A DNA stretch of 64,000 nt from Hungatella effluvii (GTDB lineage Bacteria; Bacillota; Clostridia; Lachnospirales; Lachnospiraceae): the NCBI RefSeq assembly GCF_003201875.1, contig NZ_QJKD01000006.1, forward strand, positions 124,001 through 188,000, written 5' to 3'. The notes below the pieces were generated by a model. It ran no database searches, was not told where the DNA came from, and was given only the letters and a program-made list of their open reading frames with translations. Shown here piece by piece: positions 7,325 through 16,576 of the stretch (position 1 is its first letter; every line of letters begins with the position of its first letter). Position numbers and translations under genes: made by a program.

Positions 7325-7618
7325 TTATTCGCTTATTACTCTTGGATAAACAGAAACCTGCTTTTTGTCTCTGCCTTTTCTTTCAAATCTGACAACGCCG
7401 TCCACCGTAGCGAACAGTGTATCGTCTCCGCCGCGGCCTACATTAAGACCTGGATGGATATGAGTACCACGCTGTCTGTAGAGAATGTTGCCGGCTAATA
7501 CGAACTGACCATCGGCTCTCTTAGCACCTAACCTCTTAGACTCGGAGTCTCTGCCGTTCTTTGTAGATCCAACACCTTTTTTATGAGCGAAGAATTGAAG
7601 GTTCATCTTTAACATCAC
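7325..7618 (-). CDS. rpmA: Ribosomal protein bL27 with Prp-cleaved N-terminal extension
   Basis: 97 residues. The N-terminus reads [19 protein letters not shown]: the Firmicutes extension with the [10 protein letters not shown] site, cut after FF by the protease Prp before L27 can work at the peptidyl transferase centre. The body is a standard L27 ([25 protein letters not shown]). The prp gene is directly upstream and abuts it, so substrate and protease are co-produced. MMLKM offers ATG choices at 7618, 7615 and 7606; the processed product is the same. Confidence 0.97.
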   Translation of the reverse strand: MMLKMNLQFFAHKKGVGSTKNGRDSESKRLGAKRADGQFVLAGNILYRQRGTHIHPGLNVGRGGDDTLFATVDGVVRFERKGRDKKQVSVYPRVISE

Positions 7619-7948
7619 TTACACCTCCTCAAATCGAATTTTTATATATTGTTTCCCATATGATTCCATGATATTCGTAAGCCCGAGCACCAGAGAATTC
7701 ATAAGGAGTTTTGATTCCGGACTGATCTCTCCTGAAAAACGCAGCTGAAAGTCTCCCGAACGTTCATCGGCACTTCCCTCAAAATCGTCTTCCGTGAAGG
7801 TCTCGATCGAGTTATAAGCGGAGAATACCAGGGCTGAAACGGCGGCACAGACGATGTCCTGTCCTTCCTCACCGTACCCGGCATGTCCTGTAAGCTTAAG
7901 TTCGCGGACCACTCTGTCTGAATCTTCCAAAACTGTTACTTTAATCAT
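7619..7948 (-). CDS. prp: Prp, ribosomal-processing cysteine protease for L27
   Basis: 109 residues. Motifs: LTGHAGYGEEGQDIVCAAVSAL, which contains the catalytic His (in GHAG) and Cys (in DIVCAAVS), and a central acidic stretch SADERSGDFQLRF. The enzyme removes the N-terminal extension of bL27. It sits between rplU and rpmA without a gap to the latter, as in most Firmicutes. The matching site NLQFF-A is present in the next gene, so the pair looks intact. Confidence 0.95.
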   Translation of the reverse strand: MIKVTVLEDSDRVVRELKLTGHAGYGEEGQDIVCAAVSALVFSAYNSIETFTEDDFEGSADERSGDFQLRFSGEISPESKLLMNSLVLGLTNIMESYGKQYIKIRFEEV

Positions 7949-7962
7949 AGTCTCTGCCTGAA

Positions 7963-8271
7963 TTAAGCGTTGATCTTTTCAATCTTCACCTGGGTATAAG
8001 CCTGTCTGTGACCATTTTTCTTATGGTATCCGGATTTTCTCTTATACTTGTAAACGATGACTTTTTTCGCCTTGCCTTCTTTCACAACCGTACCTGTTAC
8101 GGTAGCGCCTGCTACTGTCGGGCAGCCGACTGCTAATTCGCCGTTGTTTACTACCAGTACCTGATCAAATGTGACTGCTTCACCAGCGTCAACACCAAGC
8201 TTTTCTACTTTAATGATATCGCCTTCAGCTACTTTGTACTGCTTACCACCTGTTGCAATAATCGCGTACAT
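7963..8271 (-). CDS. rplU: Ribosomal protein bL21
   Basis: 102 residues from the ATG at 8271, placed 7 bases after AGGAGGTGCC; a longer frame to 8301 would start inside the leader. Sequence [20 protein letters not shown] and the basic end [19 protein letters not shown] are typical of L21. First gene of the rplU-prp-rpmA-obgE unit with its own strong promoter. The Shine-Dalgarno can pair with an upstream GCACC, which suggests translational feedback. Confidence 0.97.
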   Translation of the reverse strand: MYAIIATGGKQYKVAEGDIIKVEKLGVDAGEAVTFDQVLVVNNGELAVGCPTVAGATVTGTVVKEGKAKKVIVYKYKRKSGYHKKNGHRQAYTQVKIEKINA

Positions 8272-8389
8272 ATGGCACCTCCTATTATCATTACTCGCCA
8301 ACTGTGGTGCTTCGCTTTTACACGAAAACTTTTAGACCTCATTGTGCGGCATACTGTAACATAATACCATTTGTCTTTTGTAAAGTCAA
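8272..8389 (-). promoter_or_regulatory. rplU promoter and L21-type leader
   Basis: On the minus strand, TTGACT (8384-8389), 17 bases and TATTAT (8361-8366) form a good sigma-A promoter. The transcript then has a leader of about 80 bases. Its GCACC (8306-8310) can pair with GGTGC in the Shine-Dalgarno (8275-8279), which would mask the ribosome site. Firmicutes carry an L21 leader thought to be the target for feedback by L21. Assignment is by position and local pairing, not by full consensus. Confidence 0.7.
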
Positions 8390-8433
8390 CATAAATAAAA
8401 CAAAATTATAAAGTTTTTCTGGCCGTTTTTGCC

Positions 8434-8462
8434 TTGTATTTCCACTTTCTTCTTAGTATAAT
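8434..8462 (+). promoter_or_regulatory. Promoter of the MFS transporter gene
   Basis: TTGTAT (8434-8439), 17 bases, TATAAT (8457-8462), then AAGGAGGGG and an ATG at 8499. It lies back to back with the rplU promoter, with 44 bases between the two -35 boxes. Confidence 0.7.
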
Positions 8463-8498
8463 GAAAAAAGTTTGGTTTGACAAGGAGGGGTAATACCC

Positions 8499-9671
8499 AT
8501 GAAAACAGATAGAAGGAAACAAATTTTTATCCGCTGCTGCTACGGCTATTCGGTTAGCGGGATGGCGGTGCTGGTGATCGGAGCGATTCTGCCGTCGGTG
8601 ATTGCAGAGGCCGGAATCAGCTTTCTGGCTGCGGGCGGACTGCTCTCCGTGATGGCGGTGGGGAATCTTCTGGCCAGCTTCCTCTTCCCCATCATGGTTC
8701 CCGCCATGGGAAGACGGTTCTCCATCACAGTGATGACCGCCATGGCGCCGCTCTGTCTGCTGGGACTCACTCTTCTGCCGCCGCTTCCTGTCATGTACGG
8801 CATTATGCTGGTCTACGGCCTTGTGAGAGGTTCTGTTACAATTATAAATAACGCCGCCGTCAACGATATTTACGATGGAGGCGCGGCCGGGAAGCTGAAC
8901 CTTCTGCACTGCAGTTTCGCGGTCGGGGCGTTCCTGGCGCCATTTCTCACCGCAGTCCTGCTGAAGCTGGGATTTGGCTGGCGGTCGGTTGTCTATCTTC
9001 TGATCTTCATCACCGCCACCTCTGCGGTCACTTACGGAACCATGGATTACAGTCTGTTAAATGAACGGGCCAGAGATGCGGCGCCTTTAAAACATTCCGG
9101 AAAACGGGAGGGACGGGAATTCTTAAAGTCCTTTCAGTTCTACTGCATCGCCCTGATCCTCTTCTTCTACCTGGGGGTGGAAAACTGTATCAACGGCTGG
9201 TTTGTCACGTATTTGCAGAATACCGGGGTCATGAGCGAGACGTATGCCACCACGCTGGTGTCGGTGACCTGGCTGGTCATCATGGCAGGCAGGCTGGTCT
9301 GCGCCTCACTGTCCGGAAAGATGAGGCGCAGTTCCCTCATCCTGATGAACGCGCTGGGAAGCGGTATCTGTTTTTTCCTGCTGGTCTCTACAAAGAGCCT
9401 TCCGCTCATAACACTCGCGCTGATCGGCTTCGGCTTTTTCCTGGCGGGCATCTATCCCACCTGCATCGCCGACGCGGGACCGCTGATCCAGGGCTCAACC
9501 TTCGGCATGTCGGTGCTTACGGCGATCTCCGCCATGGGCGGCATTCTTACACCCCAGATAGTGGGCGGCGCGGCGGATCATGTCGGGATTGTGGCTGCGA
9601 TCGGGATTCTGGTGGTGAATGTAATTCTGGTGATTCTGCTTGCTGCGATTAATAGGAAGAGATTGCGATGA
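8499..9671 (+). CDS. MFS transporter, FucP/sugar-symporter-like, substrate unknown
   Basis: 390 residues with about 12 hydrophobic segments. The first loop reads FLFPIMVPAMGRRFSI (MFS motif A region) and the middle carries a hydrophilic linker ALKHSGKREGREF-like around residues 193-206. The early helix sequence GNLLASFLFPIM and LLHCSFAVGAFLAP resemble the FucP/YfkF side of the superfamily. It is transcribed alone from its own promoter and closed by a terminator. It interrupts a conserved ribosomal/RNase G block, so it may be a lineage-specific insertion. Substrate cannot be read from the sequence. Confidence 0.85.
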   Translation: MKTDRRKQIFIRCCYGYSVSGMAVLVIGAILPSVIAEAGISFLAAGGLLSVMAVGNLLASFLFPIMVPAMGRRFSITVMTAMAPLCLLGLTLLPPLPVMYGIMLVYGLVRGSVTIINNAAVNDIYDGGAAGKLNLLHCSFAVGAFLAPFLTAVLLKLGFGWRSVVYLLIFITATSAVTYGTMDYSLLNERARDAAPLKHSGKREGREFLKSFQFYCIALILFFYLGVENCINGWFVTYLQNTGVMSETYATTLVSVTWLVIMAGRLVCASLSGKMRRSSLILMNALGSGICFFLLVSTKSLPLITLALIGFGFFLAGIYPTCIADAGPLIQGSTFGMSVLTAISAMGGILTPQIVGGAADHVGIVAAIGILVVNVILVILLAAINRKRLR

Positions 9672-9708
9672 ATAGAAGGAAGTATCGCGGCTGCGAACAG
9701 GATGCAAA

Positions 9709-9750
9709 GAGCACAGGGGGAAAGAATATCCATTCAGCCCTCTGTGCTTT
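9709..9750. terminator. Terminator between MFS gene and trkH (convergent)
   Basis: AGCACAGGGGG (from 9710) pairs with CCCTCTGTGCT, followed by a run of T on the plus strand. It ends the MFS transcript and lies just past the trkH stop, so it can also act on the minus strand, although the T run there is weaker. Confidence 0.82.
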
Positions 9751-9765
9751 TTTTGACAAAAATAT

Positions 9766-11205
9766 TTACTTTTTCCATGTGGACGGTGCAAACAGCAGAA
9801 GCATCGGGAAAACCTCCAGACGTCCGGCCAGCATGTCGAACATCATCACCCATTTCGACATGGCCGAGAAGCCGGAGAAATTGCCGGTGGGACCGACTGC
9901 GCCGAGTCCCGGACCAATGTTGTTGAAGGTCGCCGCCACAGCGGTGAAATTCGTTGTAAAATCAAAGTTATCGAGGCTGACGATCACGGTCGAGAGAACG
10001 AAAATCACTAAGTAAGCCACCAGAAATGTATTGATGGACCGGATGACCTGATGCTCGACCGGTTTGCTTTCGATCTTTATGATCTTGACACTCCTCGGAT
10101 GAAGCAGGGAAAATAACTCCTTTTTCACCGACTTAAGCAGAATAATGACCCTGGATACCTTGAGGCCGCCGCCCGTACTTCCGGCGCAGGCGCCTATGAA
10201 CATCAATACGACGAGCAGGCCCTTGGAGAATTCCGGCCATTTGTCAAAATCTACCGTGGAAAAGCCGGTGGTCGTGATGATGGATGCTACCTGGAAGGCC
10301 GCATGGTGGAAGGCCGCAAAGATGCTGGTAAAGCTTCCTCGGATATTGAGGGTGATGAAAAGAACGGTCACGCCGATAATTCCCAGATAAGCCCTCGCCT
10401 CCTCGCAGCGAAGCGCGTCCTTCGGATGGTGAATCAGGAATAAGTAATACACGTTAAAGTTAATACCAAAGAGTATCATGAACACGGTGATGACTCCCTG
10501 GAGATAATAGCTGTCATAGAAGGCAATACTGTTGTTTTTGATGCCGAAACCACCGGTACCGGCCGTACCGAAGCTGGTTGCCAGCGAATCGAACAGCGGC
10601 ATGCCGCCGACAAGCAGGAGGATGACCTCCACTACTGTCATGAAGAAATAGATTCCGTAGAGAATCTTGGCGGTGGATTTTACCTTTGGAACCAGCTTGC
10701 CTACAGATGGCCCCGGGCTCTCCGCTTTCATGAGGTACATGTTATAACCGCCTGCAAGCGGAAGGATGGCGAGAATAAACACGAGAACGCCCATGCCTCC
10801 GATCCAGTGTGTAAAACTCCTCCAGATCAGCATACAGTGGGACAGACCTTCCACATCCGTTAAAATACTGGCTCCCGTCGTCGTAAAACCGGAGATTACC
10901 TCGAACATGGCATCCTCAAACCGGGGAATCTCCCTGCTTAGGTAAAAAGGCAGGGACCCGAAAAAACTGAGCACAATCCAGCTTAATGCAACAGAGACAA
11001 AGCCCTCTTTGGCGAAGAATACCATATTATCCGGTTTCCTGCGTGTCAGAAGAAGACCGGTCGTTCCGCATACCGCCATGACGGCCAGGAACCAGATTCC
11101 GCTGCTTTCCCGGTAAATGACAGCAACCACACATGGAAGCAGCATAAAGATGGCTTCCATATTCATAATCCATCCCAGAAGATAGACGATAATTTTCTTA
11201 TTCAT
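9766..11205 (-). CDS. trkH: TrkH/KtrB-type potassium transporter
   Basis: 479 residues, full TrkH length. The four pore-loop selectivity filters are visible in order: SGFTTTGAS, GTAGTGGFG, ITTTGFST and NNIGPGLG. WRSFTHWIGGMGVLV after filter 1 and GGGLKVSRVI near filter 3-4 are also typical. Membrane subunit that moves K+ with the regulatory partner TrkA encoded 15 bases upstream on the same strand. Together they form a trkA-trkH operon. Confidence 0.95.
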   Translation of the reverse strand: MNKKIIVYLLGWIMNMEAIFMLLPCVVAVIYRESSGIWFLAVMAVCGTTGLLLTRRKPDNMVFFAKEGFVSVALSWIVLSFFGSLPFYLSREIPRFEDAMFEVISGFTTTGASILTDVEGLSHCMLIWRSFTHWIGGMGVLVFILAILPLAGGYNMYLMKAESPGPSVGKLVPKVKSTAKILYGIYFFMTVVEVILLLVGGMPLFDSLATSFGTAGTGGFGIKNNSIAFYDSYYLQGVITVFMILFGINFNVYYLFLIHHPKDALRCEEARAYLGIIGVTVLFITLNIRGSFTSIFAAFHHAAFQVASIITTTGFSTVDFDKWPEFSKGLLVVLMFIGACAGSTGGGLKVSRVIILLKSVKKELFSLLHPRSVKIIKIESKPVEHQVIRSINTFLVAYLVIFVLSTVIVSLDNFDFTTNFTAVAATFNNIGPGLGAVGPTGNFSGFSAMSKWVMMFDMLAGRLEVFPMLLLFAPSTWKK

Positions 11206-11220
11206 TTCCTTCGCCTTTTC

Positions 11221-12576
11221 CTACTTTAGTATATCCTTTAAATCATTTAATCCGGTATTCGTGGTGACGATGATTACACGGTCGCCGGTTTCGATGACAT
11301 CTTTTCCGCGGGGGCTTCGGATCTTTCCATTGCGGTTAATACAGGCAACCAGAAGATTGTCCTTTAAGCGAAGCTTCTCCAACGGAATACCAACGATCGC
11401 GGGATCGTTCATCACGCGGAATTCCAGCGCCTCGGCGCGGTTAGCCACGATTTTATAGAGTGTCTCCACATTGCTGCCCATGGAATTCTGCATGGCGCGT
11501 ACGTACTGTAAGATAGAATCAGAGGTAATTAACTTGGGATAGATTACACTGCCTAAATTCATGGAGTTAATTACATTTTCAAAGGCTATCTTATTGACCT
11601 TTGTGATCAGCTTCGCCTTCGACTGGCTGGCCGCATACAGCGACAGCATGATGTTTTCCTCGTCGAATCCGGTCAGGGATGCAAATGCCTCTGTCTGGCG
11701 GATGCCCTCCTGTAAAAGCAGCTCCTGATCAGAACCGTCGCCGTGGATAATCATGGCCTTTGGCAGCAGTTCGCTGAGTTCATTGCAGCGCTCGGCGTTC
11801 TGTTCAATGATTTTGATCTGAATCTTCGTATTTTCCAGAAGCTTTGCCACGTAATATGTGATCTTGCCGCCCCCTACAAATATGGCTGTTTTAATGGTAT
11901 TATTGATAATTCCGGCCTGTTTGAAGAATTCCGTGGATTCTGCGGGCGGTGCGATGATGGAGATTTTGTCTCCCGCCTGCATCTCAAAATCGCCGCTGGG
12001 GATGATGACCTCCTCCCCCCTCTCCACTGCACAAATCAGGACAGTACAGCGAAGCTTGTCCAGAACGTCGCGGACCTTCATGGCGTGAAGCTTCGAGTGG
12101 TCAGGGACGAGGAATTTTAAAATCTCGATACGGCCTTTGGCGAAGGTATCGATCTTAATGGCTGACGGAAAACGAAGCAGCCTGGAGATCTCCATGGCTG
12201 CAGCCATCTCTGGATTAATGGCCATGGAAAGCCCCAGCTCCTCCCGAATATAACGCGCCTCCGAGTTGTATTCCGGATTCCGGATTCTCGCGATCGTATG
12301 ACAGTTACCTGCTTTTTTTGCAATCAGACAGCAGAGCATATTTAACTCGTCTGAATTGGTGGTGGCAATCAGTAAATCTGTCTCCTGGATTCCCGCCTCC
12401 ATCTGAACCTTGTAAACCGCACCATTTCCCACGACACCCATGACGTCGATCCGCTCTGTGATAGCGTTTAGAACTGCTGTGTTCTTATCGATGATCGTGA
12501 TGTCATGATGTTCGTTGTTCAACTGTTCGGCCAGGGTAGTTCCTACCTTCCCACACCCGACAATTATGATTTTCAT
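11221..12576 (-). CDS. trkA: TrkA, double RCK regulatory subunit of the potassium transporter
   Basis: 451 residues with two TrkA-N/TrkA-C repeats. The first Rossmann motif is IIVGCGKVGTTLAEQL with IIDKN as the acidic end of beta-2; the second, near residue 228, is AIFVGGGKITYYVAKLL with IIEQN. The second Gly motif is GGGKI rather than GxGxxG, so the second nucleotide site may be weaker. TrkA gates TrkH through NAD(H)/ATP/ADP binding. The start codon overlaps the rng stop by 4 bases. Confidence 0.94.
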   Translation of the reverse strand: MKIIIVGCGKVGTTLAEQLNNEHHDITIIDKNTAVLNAITERIDVMGVVGNGAVYKVQMEAGIQETDLLIATTNSDELNMLCCLIAKKAGNCHTIARIRNPEYNSEARYIREELGLSMAINPEMAAAMEISRLLRFPSAIKIDTFAKGRIEILKFLVPDHSKLHAMKVRDVLDKLRCTVLICAVERGEEVIIPSGDFEMQAGDKISIIAPPAESTEFFKQAGIINNTIKTAIFVGGGKITYYVAKLLENTKIQIKIIEQNAERCNELSELLPKAMIIHGDGSDQELLLQEGIRQTEAFASLTGFDEENIMLSLYAASQSKAKLITKVNKIAFENVINSMNLGSVIYPKLITSDSILQYVRAMQNSMGSNVETLYKIVANRAEALEFRVMNDPAIVGIPLEKLRLKDNLLVACINRNGKIRSPRGKDVIETGDRVIIVTTNTGLNDLKDILK

Positions 12577-13784
12577 GTGTCTGCCTTTCCCTTTATAAGC
12601 GCGGCCTGTTCATGGAACGGTCTGCGTATTTTTTTCCTGGTAACTTCTACCAGATTCAGTTTTGTAATTTCCACAACGGATGTCTTAACCGGATCCTTTG
12701 CCAGAACCCGGGACAATACGGATAAGAGTTCCTGCTGGTCCTCTTCTGCCTCCATATCGATAAAATCGATGATGATGATTCCGGATAAGTTGCGCAGCCG
12801 CAGCTGGCGGGCGATTTCCACGGCCGCCTCCGTGTTGATCTTCATAATCGTGTCATGAAGATTCTTTTTGCCGGAGTACTTCCCCGTGTTGACGTCGATC
12901 ACGCAGAGCGCCTCCGTAGGCTCGATGACGAGATAGCCGCCTGATTTCAGCCATACCCGTTTGCCCAGCGCTTCATTCATGGATTTTTCCACTTTATAAA
13001 GCTTGGACAGCGGCAGCAGGGCGTCGTCATAAAATGTCAGCTTCTGTAAGTCTCCCGGCTGAAAGCTTTTGAGATAAGCCTGAATGGCCTCGTAAATATC
13101 GGTTTCATCCGTCACGATCGCTCCCAGAGAACCGTGAAAGCTGTCGCGGATATCCGTCAGATACGACGGAGGGGTCCGGTATAAGAGACTGCAGCATGTC
13201 CGGTGAACGGCGTCCTCCATGACTCTGCGGTATATTGCCTTTAAGCTCTTAAGTTCTTCCAGAATCGTATCAAAAGAGGCTTCCGGTGCATTTGTTCTCA
13301 CAATTATACCGAAATCCTCTTCCTTTTCTGCTTCCAGAATGGGCTTGATCCGTTTCTTCCACTCCAGATCCGACAGCTTTGAGGAGAACCCCAGCTGCCG
13401 TTTACCGGCCGTCAGGACGATGTAACGCCCTGTGAAGTTTAAATTGCCGGTAAGGACGGGCGCTTTTGTCTTAACTGCATCACGGTCAACCTGTACGACG
13501 ATCTCATCGCCGGCCCTCAGCTTGCCATCCGGACTGGCGGCGGAGGCATGATGAATATAGCCGTCCGCAAGACTTAAATATCCCATACAGCCGTCTCCGA
13601 TCTCGACGAAGGCCGCCCCTATGTTTTTAACGATGTTCTTTACTTTGCCAATATAAATGTTACCGAGAATGGAACGATCTTCCTCCGGCTCGAGGTTTAA
13701 GGAGACGCTGTCACCGTCTGACTGCACCATCGTAAGGATTGCTCCGTTCCATCTCGTAATGATGAGCTTATTCAACTTCTTCAC
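12573..13784 (-). CDS. rng: Ribonuclease E/G family endoribonuclease, short form
   Basis: 403 residues. S1 domain near 35-120 (LGNIYIGKVKNIVKNIGAAF, GYLSLADG), RNase H-like part, then the DNase I-like catalytic centre with the two metal-binding Asp in CVIDVNTGKYSG and IIIDFIDME. It ends at TRKKIRRPFHEQAALIKG, where E. coli RNase E/G carries a CPxCxG Zn-link used for dimer-dimer contact; that cysteine pair is missing. Processes rRNA and mRNA 5'-monophosphate ends. It overlaps TIGR03936 by 17 bases and trkA by 4. Confidence 0.93.
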   Translation of the reverse strand: MKKLNKLIITRWNGAILTMVQSDGDSVSLNLEPEEDRSILGNIYIGKVKNIVKNIGAAFVEIGDGCMGYLSLADGYIHHASAASPDGKLRAGDEIVVQVDRDAVKTKAPVLTGNLNFTGRYIVLTAGKRQLGFSSKLSDLEWKKRIKPILEAEKEEDFGIIVRTNAPEASFDTILEELKSLKAIYRRVMEDAVHRTCCSLLYRTPPSYLTDIRDSFHGSLGAIVTDETDIYEAIQAYLKSFQPGDLQKLTFYDDALLPLSKLYKVEKSMNEALGKRVWLKSGGYLVIEPTEALCVIDVNTGKYSGKKNLHDTIMKINTEAAVEIARQLRLRNLSGIIIIDFIDMEAEEDQQELLSVLSRVLAKDPVKTSVVEITKLNLVEVTRKKIRRPFHEQAALIKGKADT

Positions 13785-14478
13785 CTATAAATCCCAAAGG
13801 CACCAGATTTCTGTGTTCTTCATCACCTGTATTGCCGTATACCTCTTCCCGCTGGATTAAAAAGGCAAATTCAGGGCAGGATTCGCCCCGCCACCTGTCA
13901 TACGTCTCCATGATCAGTTCCGGCTTTAGGTTGTCCTGGCTTCCGGCGGAAACCTTCATGAAGATACGGTCTCCTTCTGTGGTAAGCTCGTAGATGGCCG
14001 GCTTTAAATCCATTTCCCGTTCACCCTTTTTTGTCTTTTTCACTGCGAGAATCTGATCCTGCTGATAAAATTCCTTCAGGCCTGCAAAAAAGGCCTCCAG
14101 ATCCTCCGGAGCTTTTCCCTCGCGGAACGTAAGCGTATAGTCCGCGGCGGCCACGATGGACATGGCATTTTTCGCCTTGTCCTCCAGTTTATGGCACTCA
14201 AGAACTTTAATTCCTTCCACCATAACCGCATTCAGCTGTTTCACCATGGATTCGCAGTCGCTCATGGAATTTACCTCAATGTCCATGTACTCTCCGTTGC
14301 TCGTAAGGCCGAGTCCAAGGGGAGCCGCAAAGGACATGATCTGGTGGGGGCTGAAGCCCTCGCTGTATTTGATATCGATACCGGCGCGCCGCATGGCCTT
14401 CTGAAAATACCGCATGACATCGAGATGACCGATAAATTTGACGGGGCCCTGCTTCGAGAACTTAATTCTTACTTTCAT
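13768..14478 (-). CDS. TIGR03936 / DUF2344 radical-SAM-linked protein
   Basis: 236 residues from the ATG at 14478; GGAGGTG lies 8 bases upstream. An ATG six codons earlier has no such site. Begins MKVRIKFSKQGPVKFIGHLD and carries MRRAGIDIKYSEGFSPHQ, the typical DUF2344 pattern. In Clostridia it is always next to, and sometimes fused to, the TIGR03960 radical SAM protein, which it overlaps here by 17 bases. The pair probably forms one enzyme or complex for an RNA modification. That function is inference from linkage with rng and ribosomal genes. Confidence 0.92.
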   Translation of the reverse strand: MKVRIKFSKQGPVKFIGHLDVMRYFQKAMRRAGIDIKYSEGFSPHQIMSFAAPLGLGLTSNGEYMDIEVNSMSDCESMVKQLNAVMVEGIKVLECHKLEDKAKNAMSIVAAADYTLTFREGKAPEDLEAFFAGLKEFYQQDQILAVKKTKKGEREMDLKPAIYELTTEGDRIFMKVSAGSQDNLKPELIMETYDRWRGESCPEFAFLIQREEVYGNTGDEEHRNLVPLGFIGEEVE

Positions 14479-16327
14479 AGCAGACACCTCCTCCAAAACG
14501 CATCCCGCCGCAGGCAGAACATCTCTGCCGGCAGTTCGGCGTTAATTTTTCATCAATGGCATTCAGCCACTCTCTCTTTAAGAACTCTTTGGAAACACCC
14601 GCATCGATGAAATCCCATGGGAATACTTCGTCCAGGCTTCGCTCTCTCGTCGTATAGAAATCCACGGAAAGGCCACAGGTCTCAAAGGCTTTCATCCAGA
14701 TTCTGTTGTCGAAGTATTCGGACCAGGAGTCGTAGATGGCACCGTTTTTGTAGGCTTCCTCGATCAGCGCTCCGGTCTTTCTGTCGCCGCGTGCCAGAAC
14801 TCCTTCCAATACGGTTAAATCCGCCTCGTGGTAATTGTACTTAAGGCTCTTCTGGTTCTTCATCTGCCGGAACTTGTCCTTGACGATGTAAGCCCTTTCG
14901 ATAAACTCTTCTTTCGTACACATACGGGCCCACTGGAATGGAGTAAACGGCTTTGGTACGAAGAACGAAGAACTGGCCACTACGTTGACCTTACCGTTTC
15001 TCTGTTCCTTCGGAATCTCATAGTAGGTTTCCGCCACCTTCTCAGAGAGTTCGGCAATGCCTTCCATGTCCTCTTTCGTCTCCGTCGGAAGACCCAGCAT
15101 GAAGTAAAGCTTCACACGGTTCCAGCCGCCGTGAAAGGCGTCGTTCGCGCCCTGTAAGATCACTTCTTCCGTCAGTCCCTTGTTGATTACGTCGCGAAGT
15201 CTCTGAGAGCCGGCTTCCGGGGCAAAGGTCAGGCTGCTCTTCTTCACATCCTGTACCTTGCTCATGACATCTAAGGAAAACGCGTCGATTCTTAGGGAGG
15301 GCAGGGAAATGTTCACGCCCTGTCCCTTGAACTCCTCGATCAGGAAATTTACAAGCCCTTCCAGGTACGTATAATCGCTGGAGCTTAAGGAACTCAGGGA
15401 AATCTCCTCGTGTCCCGTGCTTTTCAGCATCTTATAGGCGTAATCTTTTAAATATTCGAGGCTGTGTTCGCGCAGCGGACGGTATACGTTGCCGGCCTGG
15501 CAAAAACGGCATCCGCGGATGCAGCCCCTCTGGATCTCTAAAACCACGCGGTCCTGAGTCGCTTTGATAAAAGGAACCACGGGAGTCTCGATATAGTATG
15601 CGTCGTCCATGTTCACCACCAGCTGCTTGGTGATGGTCTCCTTCGCATGGCTGTTATTGGGGCGGAAGCTTTTTATGGTTCCGTCCTCATGGTATTCCAC
15701 ATCGTAAAAGGCCGGAACATAGATGCCTTCAATCTCGGCTGCCTGTTCCAGAAATTCACGGCGGCTCCTGCCCTGTTTCTTATTTTCTTTATAGCGGTCC
15801 ATCAGCTCGAAATAAACCGTCTCTCCCTCACCGATATAGAACATGTCGAAGAAATCGGCCAGGGGCTCCGGATTATAGGCGCAGGGGCCGCCTCCGATGA
15901 CGATGGGATCGCTCTCCGTCCGGTCCGCCGCGTGAAGCGGAATCTGTGCCAGATCCAGAACCTGCAGAATGTTCGTGTATGACATCTCATACTGAAGCGT
16001 GATTCCAAAGAAATCAAAATCTCTGACCGGGTCCTGCGATTCCAGGGCGAACAGGGGAATCTTCTTTTCCCGCATGATCTTGTCTAAATCGGTCCATGGG
16101 GAATAGACACGTTCGCAGTAGATGTCTTCCCGGCGGTTGAACATATCGTAGAGGATCTGCATGCCGAGATGCGACATACCGATTTCGTACACGTCCGGGA
16201 AACACATGGCAAAGCGGATATCCACTTTTTTCGGGTCCTTATTTACCGTATTTACCTCGCCCCCGATATAGCGGGCTGGTTGTTGAATACTTAGTAATAT
16301 TTCATCATTTAAAGCTAGTTTTCTCAT
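14462..16327 (-). CDS. TIGR03960 B12-binding-type radical SAM protein
   Basis: 621 residues. The N-terminal cobalamin-binding-like domain (about 1-210) includes MCFPDVYEIGMSHLGMQ and IGGGPCAYNPEPLADF. The radical SAM core starts at about 250 with the cluster motif GCIRGCRFCQAGNVYRP (Cx3Cx2C), then SLSSLSSSDYTYLEG. The C-terminus has a Cys pair set in CRQRCSACGG. It heads the operon with TIGR03936 and rng, from a promoter about 220 bases upstream. Substrate unknown; partnership with TIGR03936 is conserved. Confidence 0.93.
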   Translation of the reverse strand: MRKLALNDEILLSIQQPARYIGGEVNTVNKDPKKVDIRFAMCFPDVYEIGMSHLGMQILYDMFNRREDIYCERVYSPWTDLDKIMREKKIPLFALESQDPVRDFDFFGITLQYEMSYTNILQVLDLAQIPLHAADRTESDPIVIGGGPCAYNPEPLADFFDMFYIGEGETVYFELMDRYKENKKQGRSRREFLEQAAEIEGIYVPAFYDVEYHEDGTIKSFRPNNSHAKETITKQLVVNMDDAYYIETPVVPFIKATQDRVVLEIQRGCIRGCRFCQAGNVYRPLREHSLEYLKDYAYKMLKSTGHEEISLSSLSSSDYTYLEGLVNFLIEEFKGQGVNISLPSLRIDAFSLDVMSKVQDVKKSSLTFAPEAGSQRLRDVINKGLTEEVILQGANDAFHGGWNRVKLYFMLGLPTETKEDMEGIAELSEKVAETYYEIPKEQRNGKVNVVASSSFFVPKPFTPFQWARMCTKEEFIERAYIVKDKFRQMKNQKSLKYNYHEADLTVLEGVLARGDRKTGALIEEAYKNGAIYDSWSEYFDNRIWMKAFETCGLSVDFYTTRERSLDEVFPWDFIDAGVSKEFLKREWLNAIDEKLTPNCRQRCSACGGMRFGGGVCYESKN

Positions 16328-16575
16328 AATTTTTCCTTGTTTATTGTGCTGTTTGCACAGTATTTTTGATTTATAGTAAAGACCTGTTTGAGTCGAAAAG
16401 GACTTGGATTTGCGTCCTTATTTTCACTTTTTCACTCTTTTTTTCACCCCTTTTTCGAAGAAAATCAGGCCTTTTTTTTAAATTACGACAATTTTTTTTC
16501 ACCTCAACTACGTAACATGGGATAAAACAATACGCCACAATGCATAATTATAAGGCATTTCACGGTATTAAGCAA
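16328..16575 (-). promoter_or_regulatory. Promoter and long A-rich leader of the TIGR03960-TIGR03936-rng operon
   Basis: On the minus strand, TTGCTT (16570-16575), 17 bases and TATAAT (16547-16552) form a good promoter. The leader is about 210 bases and has a purine-rich part with repeated GTGAAAA units (roughly 16430-16505), then a weak AAGGAA site before the ATG at 16327. A long 5' leader ahead of an RNase E/G gene invites comparison with the self-regulated E. coli rne leader; that comparison is inference. Confidence 0.6.
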
Positions 16576-16576
16576 C

